Assembly: GCA_963576565.1 (NCBI GenBank)
Contig: OY755045.1
Span: forward strand, 37,902,667-37,966,666
Source: Aspidapion aeneum
Taxonomy: Eukaryota > Arthropoda > Insecta > Coleoptera > Brentidae
Length of the DNA stretch: 64,000 bases
Direction of reading: 5' to 3'
Shown: positions 56,336-64,000 of the stretch, one piece after another
How positions within the stretch are numbered: position 1 is the stretch's first letter
Layout of the letters: each line of letters starts with the position of its first letter
Translations under genes and position numbers: made by a program
The notes under the pieces: generated by a model
What the model saw: the letters and a program-made list of their open reading frames with translations, nothing else
Told to the model about the DNA's origin: nothing
Database searches by the model: none

Positions 56336-57160
56336 TACCTACATTACTCGCACAAGTCACTTTAAGAGCTCCTCCGTTCTGTGGATTCTTTGTCGAGAAT
56401 CACCTATAATTGGCTAACCTTTCTACGAATCTTTTGTCTGGTAAGCTTGATGAGTATTAGAGCTCTTGTTCAGAGGTGATTAATAAACTCAAGGAAATTG
56501 CTCTAATTAATTGTAACGTTAAATACATTGACCAGGGATGACTCAAGAACAACAAAATTGGCAGAGGCAGAGTCTTCGGCCAAAGAATTTGTAGATTTAT
56601 AACGAGAGTGACCTGGAATTGCATACATTACTCTAACAAGTCACCTTGGCAGTTAAACTATAGTGTAGATATGCCAACAAGTACTTTGTTAAGAACTTTG
56701 GCAAGTTACTTGCCAGTGGAAACAAGCTTATTCTATTGTGATAAATACTCATTATTTTACCTATATTATTTCCTGTTAGTTCAGTTTGCACTTACGTTTT
56801 ATTATTTTTGTTCACTAAATGCCTGAAACTTTCCTTATGGATACACACTTTTTCTTTCTTCCGTAAATCTATTCTGTCCATTGGTATGATACCCTTTGTT
56901 GATAAAAAAATATATAGGCTTACCATTCCATGAATCTTCTGTCTGGTGAGCTTTTCATTGCTCTTGTTTAGAGGTGGATAATAAACTCAAGGAGATTGCT
57001 TTAGTTTTGTTTAAGGCAACCATTAAGTTTAAGATTGCAGCTGTTGCAACGTTAAATACAATGACCACGCCCAACAAAATCGGCAAAGGCTGCTTTTTTG
57101 GCAAAATAATCTTAATATTTATGACATAAGTAACCTAGAATCTATACCAACAACATAGAT
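56336..57160 (+). repeat. Tandem duplication with insertion
   Basis: A unit starting near TACATTACTC at 56338 recurs at 56624. The second unit is interrupted by about 250 bases, after which CTTTCTACGAATCTTTTGTC-like sequence (56427; 56934) and ACGTTAAATACA..TGACCA continue to about 57160. Confidence 0.75.
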
Positions 57161-57739
57161 AAAATTTCGTGTCTTATAACTTGACGTGAATAACTAAGCT
57201 GTTGTTCTCTATTATTTCCTAGCATATCTAACTGGCACTTATTTCTCTTTGGCCTTTTTGGTGTTCCATGATGCAATAATTGTAAAATCAAATTTAAACA
57301 AACCACATATTTCATATCATAGCTACAGATGTGTAGGAAAAAGTGATCTTCAGTCTTGAAATTGCAATGGTGACTTTCTCTCTTGAGTTAACCAGATCCG
57401 TCAACTCAATGTATTTTTAAAAGCTCTACACCGTAGCCGAGCTATATAATGCAGATCACTTGTGTTCAGTTTTGAAAAAATAATAAAAATCCGCGGAAAC
57501 GTGACGTTTTACCGCTGAATTTATTGTTTTAATAATGGTAAACAAAAACGGATGTGTGATGGAAAAATGGCACGAAAGAAGGGGGCAGTAATAAAGCAGT
57601 AAAAGGAAGAATTTATTGAGGCCTTAGAGTTAAAAAGGTATGTTGATCGTACATTCAAAATTGTTTAATTAATATTTTTGACAGATACCATGATAAACCA
57701 GACTAGCAATAAAAGAGTTGTTTTGAAAATTATGGAATC
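57161..57739. other. Stretch without a recognised gene
   Basis: Nothing recognised. The right edge is the target of the RTE insertion. Confidence 0.4.
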
Positions 57740-57753
57740 CACTACAACTATTA

Positions 57754-58213
57754 TATCAATCTATTTAGCCTGCTTCGATCCATCTTTGGACAGGCCTTCC
57801 CCAATATCCTCCACTCTTCTCTGTCTGTCGCCGTGTTTATTCATCTGGTTTTCGCATGTTTCTTCAAATTATCCGCCCATCTCACTACAATACATTTGTT
57901 CCATCGATCGTTTTTCTGTCTGATATTAGGACCCGCAAATTTCCATTTTAATTTTGCTACTTCTACTCTGACATCCCTTACTTTTGTCTTACCAATTTAT
58001 TATTTTTTTCTATCAGTTAGATTTACATGTAATATTTATCTTTCCATTGATCTTTGGGCTTTTGTTACCTTATTCATGTTTGATTTTGTAAGAGTTCAGG
58101 TCTGGGATCCATAGGTAATACATGAAGAATACATTGGTTATACACTTTCGTTTTGAGATATTAAGGATATTTTTTATATTTCTCCACTTCTATTTTTTCT
58201 TGGTTTATTCTAG
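57754..58213 (-). mobile_element. 5'-truncated RTE LINE 3' end with 14-bp target duplication
   Basis: CACTACAACTATTA occurs at 57740-57753 and 58214-58227. On the minus strand the insert has KVRDVRVEVAKLKWKFAGP, RWNKCIV, then VRWADNLKKHAKT and TATDREEWRILG, the C-terminal block of this RTE family with deletions. Its 3' end carries a short TAGATTGATA tail. Confidence 0.9.
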
Positions 58214-58227
58214 CACTACAACTATTA

Positions 58228-60059
58228 GAAAGAATATAAAAATTAGATATTAGAAGACAAAGATTAAGAGTTAGAAAAAGAAATTGAACTTTAACGACAG
58301 ACACACAAAATCAGTGTGAGTATCCGGAAGAAGATCTGAATGATTAGGAGACTTACTTTACTCTTAAATATTTTATAACATATTAAATTTTAAGATAAAA
58401 AATTAATCTCTTTATTAAGTAACTTAATAGTCTATCACAAATCACTGCAACATGCGTTTGACATTGTGGATAAAATTTGTAGTGGCAACACTGATTTCAG
58501 TGTTATCACGCCTATACAGTCACTTGAGGTTATGTGAGAAATTGTTGAATTGTGAGAAACTTTCATATGGCTACAAAAACAAAAAAATTGAACTTCAGAA
58601 AATACGAGAACGTTTAGCTGATTCACACAAAACACGCGCTGGGTTCGGAAAAACGAACGTCTAAGGTGGCGCCGCACAGTATGGATTTTATTAATTTTGT
58701 TCATTTTGGAAACAAAAAAAAATTGGACTTTTTTAAAGAATTTTATTTAACGTGACCGCCCTTCCCCCCTCTTTCATCGAGAGAAGCTACCCCATGATGC
58801 CGTATTTTATGATATTCTATTTTTGTATTCATAAAATATGTGGAAAATATCTGAAAAAATCTTAGCCTTACGGGAAGGGGGGGAGGGCGAAGCCCTCCCA
58901 CTGAATGAGCATATGCAACAGTTCTCCACCGGTGCCAACAACAGAGTTCTTAAAATGTAAGTTGGTGAAAATAAGTAAAATATTTTTAAAAAAATTAACA
59001 TCAAACGGTTTGTAACTTTCGTATTTCTTGACCGATATAATTAAGTGATACTTAGGTATAAACAGAAGTGTTGCATATTTTGTCATGATAGCTTAAATAT
59101 TTTTTTCTGTGTCGCGCATTTTTTTTTCAGGGGGCAAAAACTATTTTTCAGCCATCTTGGATTTTCAAAAATTGACAAATTTTAGAATAAATCAATAAGA
59201 TATCTTATTTGGTCTTTTCAAAAAAGTAAACATTTTGAAATTTGGTCAAAAGTTACAGTAAATCTAATAAGTGTGGTATTTCGTGACCCACCCTATATAT
59301 TGAATTTAATATTTAATAAGTAGCAAAAGGTAGCAGACGTTGATATTAATATTACTGCTAATTATTGAACCTACCTAGTGACCTTTGTTTCACGTGTTTT
59401 CTTATAACCACCAAAGGAAAGTAAAGAAAATTTTAAAGCTAGCAGCTGAAAAAATATTTTTTTAATGCTTAAAAACGTCTTATAAATGTTCCATTAATTA
59501 AAGCTGTTTTAAATGCAGTTGAAATTTTAAATGTTTCTCAATAATTGACAAAAAATCGATAGCTTACTTATTACTTATTTTCTTACCCCTATTTTTCAAT
59601 AATTTATGCATGCATTTTACTCTAGATAGCTCGAAGTTTATTAATACTCGTTACTGCATGCAATTTTAAATCAAATGCTTTATAATATCACGTTTAATAT
59701 AAGTGCTATTTGCACTGAAGTAGACAATATAGAACTATCCTGAATTTTTGGATTTGGTCAGTTTGGCACTCCTTCAAAACTAAGAAGCCAGTTATGAGTG
59801 GAAATGTGTATGCCTATTGAGAGGACCATATGCTTTGGCAAATAGTGCCATCTATCAAATACAAGAGAAACTAGAAACAAACGGTAGGTAATTCAATTCG
59901 ACAATTTTATTCTAAAGAAAAATGGAATTGTTTATTTAAATTTAGCACACTGTTTTCGCTTTCGCTGCTGATACAACTCCATAAGATCCCATAAAAACTC
60001 CCGCAAGAGCTCTATATCATAATATACCGGGTAGGCCAAAAAAAACCGGACAATTTTTT
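58228..60059. other. AT-rich stretch without a recognised gene
   Basis: A perfect hairpin GGGAGGGC-GAA-GCCCTCCC lies at 58881-58899. Otherwise no gene or repeat is recognised. ATACCGGGTAGGCC near 60029 may be a mariner-like terminus. Confidence 0.4.
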
Positions 60060-61420
60060 TTCATGATAACTATTTAACTACGCTATCGATTTTAATGAGA
60101 CAAACTGCGAAAGAGAATGGATCAGAGTTTTGACTAAATATTTTTTTTGTTCGCCATCGCAAAATCCAAGATGGAGGACTAAATGAAATTGTACCCTTCA
60201 AAGATACTCGTTTATTCTTGTGTTGCGAACATGTTTTCATTATTCTTTTAAATTAGTAGGAAAGCTTTATTCTTGCCACGTACAACAAGGTACGACTCAG
60301 CAAAATCAGTTTAGTGATTCTAAAAAAAATATTTTTGTTTCAACCATTTATTTCCCTATAAATTCATTACTACTGAACCGATTTTAATAAAATAAAAAAC
60401 ATCTTGGTTACAATTGACTTCTTTTTAAAGATCATGATCAAAGTTTATCGCCATCTTAAAATTTAAGATGGTGGACAGAATCATACTTGATTCTTCAAAA
60501 TGGCGTGTTTATTCTTATTTTCCAAAAACGTTTTAGTTTTTCTTTAATTTACAGAAAAGCGCTACTTTTCCCCCACAAAACGCGGTACAGCTTAGTAAAA
60601 TCGGTGTGATGGTTCTCAAAAAATCTATTTTTTTTTCAACAGATGATACGATTGCATGCAAAAATCATGGTTGGGAATTAATTTTTAAAGATCAATCAGT
60701 TTGCACTTTGATGTTTTTATTTGACTAAAATTGGTTCAGTAGTAATGAATTTATGAAGAAACAGGATTAGCAATGCAATCGTATAATTTGTAATAAAAAT
60801 GGCAGATTTTCTGAGAACCACTTTACCGATTTTATTACTTTGTACCTTGTTAAGCCGGAGAAAAGTAGTGCTTTTCTAAAAATAACAAAAAAAACTAAAT
60901 CATTTTCGGAAAATAAAAATAAACGTGATTCTGAATTGAAGAGTCAAGTATGGTTCTATCCGACATCATAACTTTTAGGATGGCGGCAAATTTCGATTCT
61001 AATCTTTAAAGAACAATCAATTCTCACTATGTGTTTTTTATTTCACTAAGATCGGTTCAGTAATAATGAGTTTATAAGGAAATGAATGCGGACAGGATTG
61101 GCAATGCAATCGTATAATCTGTGTAAAACAATGGCTAAAACAAAAATAGATTTTTTGAGAACTACCAAACCGATTTTACTAATTTGTACCTCGTTTTTTG
61201 GGGGAAAAGTAGTGCTTTTCTATAAAAGAAAATAAAAACCTAAACATGTTCAGAAAATAAGAATAAACACGCCATTTTGAGGAATCAAGTATGATTCTGT
61301 CCGCCATCTTAAATTTTAAGATGGTGATAAATTTTGATCATGATCTTTAAAATTGCAATCCATTCTCGCCAGGATGCATTTTATTACATCAAAATCGGTT
61401 CAGTAGTAATGAATTGATCC
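60060..61420. repeat. Inverted satellite-like array, two units in each direction
   Basis: Units of about 300-340 bp each contain ACTGAACCGATTTTA, a CGCCATCTTAAAATTTAAGA segment, AAATGGCGTGTTTATTC and GCACTACTTTTCCCCC. Two units read plus (60060-60690) and two read minus (60700-61420), so the array forms a large head-to-head inverted repeat. ACTGAACCGATT or its complement marks unit ends near 60372, 60730-60750, 61055 and 61395. Confidence 0.8.
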
Positions 61421-61429
61421 AGGGCCGGG

Positions 61430-62260
61430 TGCACCAAAAACGGCTGTCATCCAGCAAAACATCGATGCTATGCGCATGCTCATCACGGAAGATCGACATG
61501 TTAAATATCGCGAGATTGAGGCTTCATTAAGGTTTTCAAATACCTCAATTCAAAAAATTTTGCATGAAGAATTAGAGGTAGGAAAATTAGGTTTTCCGCT
61601 GGATACCGCATCTGTTAACCGTAGAACAGAATGAAGCTAGAGTCCATTGGTGTCAGAAAACTCTAGACCGCTTTGAGGCAGGAAACTCTAAAAACGTGTG
61701 CAGTATTGCCAGTGGTCAATTCAAAAAATTTTGCATGAAGAATTAGAGGTAGGAAAATTAGGTTTTTCGCTGGATACCGCATCTGTTAACCGTAGAACAG
61801 AAAGAAGCTAGAGTCAATTGGTGTCAGAAAACTCTAGACCGCTTGAGGCAGGAAACTCTAAATGAATTTACTTATATATGAACCCGAAAATAAACGTTAG
61901 TCGACTATTTGGGTTTTCCACGATGAAGAAAAGCCAACAAAAGTCATTCGTTCTCATAGTGTATCTAAAAAGATGGTACATTACCATTTGTTTGCCGAAA
62001 GTCATCGCTGAGCTTCAAAAAACGAACCTTGAACTACGAATCATCGTCTACCAAGACAATGCAAGTCCGCACAAAGCACAAAAACCCTTCGAATTTTTAA
62101 CCCAACTAAACGTCAAATTGTTGGATCATCTTACATACAGTCCCGACCTAAGTCCCAATTACAGCTTTGACAACTGGTTTGAGCGCATGAGAAACAATAA
62201 AGTCTTTAAAAGTTATCTACTGTTTTATTTCAGCTGTATATGCAAAACTTAAACGACAAC
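61430..62260 (+). pseudogene. Mariner transposase pseudogene with internal duplication
   Basis: The N-terminal half reads AMRMLITEDRHVKYREIEAS and SIQKILHEELEVGKL, the helix-turn-helix of SETMAR-type mariners. A segment of about 147 bases (61548-61693) is repeated at 61718-61862. The C-terminal half (61878-62252) has YQDNASPHKAQKPFEFLTQ, then YSPDLSPN followed by tyrosine where the last catalytic aspartate belongs. About 45 residues are missing before the final FDNWFERM. Stops and frame changes confirm a pseudogene. Confidence 0.85.
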
Positions 62261-62306
62261 GCTTGTAAATTTGATCTAGGGTAAGCAACGCTTTACCGTC
62301 ATGGTA

Positions 62307-62483
62307 CAGGCGCGGATCTACGGGAGGGGAAAAAGGGGAAATTCCACTGTTCCCCAAATCTCAAACTATATTTAATTTTGACACACAGAATACCTCCCGG
62401 GTCACTACGCAAAATAGTTGCAATGTAATATGTATTATGATATTTCCCCCCCCCCCCAAATTAAGTTCCTAGATCCGCCTCTA
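62307..62483. mobile_element. Small hAT-like MITE
   Basis: The left end CAGGCGCGGATCTACGGG and right end AGATCCGCCTCTA are imperfect inverted repeats of the CAGAGGCGGATC type common in hAT MITEs. A run of 13 C residues lies near the right end. A target duplication is not evident. Confidence 0.55.
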
Positions 62484-62924
62484 TATGCATGCCACTGTCG
62501 TACAGGAAACGAGTTTAAGTTTTACTTTTTTTTATAAATAATAACACATCAAACAATAATAAAATATAATTTCATAATGATCAGTTTACTTTAATATAAT
62601 GGTTTTTTTCCAATTTGTAATTCAACGGTAAAAGTGCATTTTTAATTTACCCCATGCATCGCGTCCATATTTAATATCTCAAAACTGTCTTTTTCAACTT
62701 AAATGATATTTAAATAAGCCGGAAAATAATGTATAACGATAGTTTTTCTTTGGTGGTGCAACGAATATTTTATAAGAATGGGTTTGCTCACTTGTAAAAT
62801 AAGTGGGGTTATTATCTATTTAGTGGCTGCATGGGACATAATTTATTGTTTTAACGATACGTTATAGTTTTCCAGGCGTTTATAGGGTTGTTTTATAAAA
62901 AACACTCGAGTTTTTATGTGTGTA
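62484..62924. other. AT-rich stretch without a recognised gene
   Basis: Nothing recognised. Confidence 0.4.
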
Positions 62925-63425
62925 AAAAATTATTTTTGATTTTACTAAAAAAACTCTCTCTTTATAAAAAATTTGCTTGTTAAAAAATTAAGATTACCAT
63001 AATAAAATCTTTGGTTGTACAGGATGTTATCAAATTAAGAAACATGTAATTAATAAGAGAAGAAAAATCTTTATTTTTAATTTCACGAAAAACATCACTC
63101 TTTATAAAAAATTCTGCTTGTCATAAAACTGAGATAACGATATTAATATATTTGATTAGAAGTACATTTTTTAGAATGTAAAACCTATTACTTGAAAATC
63201 AATATGACAATCAACAAAATAAATCTATCAATGTCACATTAAAAAGTGATGCTTTTCGTGAAATTAAAAATAAAGATTTTTCTCCTCTTATTAATTACAT
63301 GTTTTTTAATTTGATAACACCCTGTACAGCTAATCAAAGATTTTATTATGGTATTCTTAATTTTTCAACAAGCAGAATTTTTTATAAAGAGTGAGTTTTT
63401 TTCGTAATATCAAAAATAAAGGATT
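62925..63425. mobile_element. Foldback element with arms of about 190 bp
   Basis: The arms 62925-63115 and 63230-63425 are inverted copies sharing CTCTTTATAAAAAAT, ACCATAATAAAATCTTTG, GTGTTATCAAATTAAGAAAC-like, ACATGTAATTAATAAGAG and AAAAATCTTTATTTTTAATT. Each arm itself holds two related sub-repeats. The spacer is about 115 bases. Non-coding. Confidence 0.85.
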
Positions 63426-63719
63426 TTTTTCCCCTCGATTTTTGTGATTTTGGTGTCTATCAAAAGCTAGCGCTTTATGCGACTTTTTTGTCAAAATTGA
63501 CATTTTTGTAAAATTCAAGGTGGCGCATGATAAAATTAGGCCATTTTTCTTTCTCGTTTTTTAACATTCAAGATTTTTTTCATGTTTTTTTACCAGTGTT
63601 TACTTTTGTCACATGAACTTTAGAGAAAACTCGTGTATTAGTTAGGCGTATTTTTTTATACTGTTTGTTTTTATTTTATATTTTAATTTTTTTGCTGGTT
63701 TTAAAATATAAATGATTAA
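63426..63719. other. Stretch without a recognised gene
   Basis: AT-rich; nothing recognised. Confidence 0.35.
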
Positions 63720-64000
63720 ATAAAATACATGGATCCGTGACGGATCTGTTACCTTCCTAGCTAGCCTATTAGCACACTTTAAACTAAAGCTGTTTTATGT
63801 AACACAAAATCTTCAGCAAAATGTAGTCTACTATTATCCGACAACCGCATATTAATACGATGCTCCGTTAAAAAGTAAGCATTTAAAAAAAATTTAATTG
63901 CCAAATACTGTCATTAGCATTAATGGATTTCCAACACTATTTTTTCTGAAAGTTTTATGACAATCGGTTGAGCGGTTTAGAAGCTATCGTATTACGGACA
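63720..64000 (-). mobile_element. Second copy of the CCTTCCTAGC element, cut by the window end
   Basis: The reverse complement matches 23690-24000: ATCCATTAATGCTAATGACAG, AACGGAGC, GTGTGCTAATAGGCTAG and AGATCCGTCACGGATCCAT. The left end on the plus strand is TA-CCTTCCTAGC. The other end lies beyond the window. Confidence 0.75.

Noticed and set aside
58881..58899. Hairpin GGGAGGGC-GAA-GCCCTCCC as a terminator
   Set aside because: Perfect stem, but bacterial-type terminators do not apply here and no transcript context is visible.

Overview
The window looks like repeat-dominated nuclear DNA of an insect. It is AT-rich, with no bacterial-style operons and no host exon series I could recognise. 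Almost every recognisable protein fragment belongs to a eukaryotic transposable element: CR1-like, RTE, I-like and Jockey-type LINEs, a Penelope-like element (PLE), a Ty3/Gypsy element, mariner, hAT, MITEs and foldback elements. The RTE, Jockey and PLE types resemble those of large insect genomes, perhaps a beetle, but that is a weak guess. I found no complete host gene, no rRNA and no CRISPR array.

Layout: 1-0.76 kb, RTE fragment (minus). 3.2-7.6 kb, nearly full-length but broken CR1-like LINE (plus). 8.1-8.8 kb, palindrome-bounded element with tandem repeats and a GTCY-type microsatellite. 9.7-10.7 kb, two LINE 3' fragments. 13.0-14.2 kb, PLE relic split by a LINE with a 10-bp target duplication. 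15.0 and 22.5 kb, two copies of a TA-flanked MITE. 16.4-17.6 kb, mariner and Jockey relics. 23.4 kb, a second TA-flanked element with a long GT tract, repeated in inverse orientation at the right edge of the window. 24.8 kb, LINE 3' end with a 13-bp target duplication. 25.9-27.1 kb, PLE with a GGTTC array next to a foldback element. 27.2-28.0 kb, 141-bp satellite. 28.6-31.1 kb, RTE LINE carrying a SINE-like insertion (12-bp duplication) and a deleted hAT transposon (8-bp duplication).

31.8-32.5 kb, RTE copy with a 15-bp duplication. 34.2-35.5 kb, I-like LINE relic. 36.7-37.3 kb, a large palindrome with a tRNA-Gly-like sequence in each arm. 38.0-39.1 kb, RTE fragment. 40.5-50.0 kb, Gypsy element on the minus strand: two 1402-bp LTRs, a pol region with one frameshift, no recognisable gag, leader sequence on both sides of the pol-proximal LTR, and a 0.9-kb tandem duplication. 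50.7 kb, putative MITE with a 13-bp hairpin. 52.5-58.2 kb, RTE fragments, satellite and microsatellites. 60.1-61.4 kb, inverted satellite-like array. 61.4-62.3 kb, mariner relic. 62.9-63.4 kb, foldback element.

The parts do not form a pathway; they record layered insertion and decay. The observations most worth following are the palindromic tRNA-like pair, the hammerhead-like hairpins in PLE termini that share the same deviant core, the repeated appearance of GGTTC pentamers inside retroelements, and a SINE-like element whose 3' end resembles a LINE in the same window.
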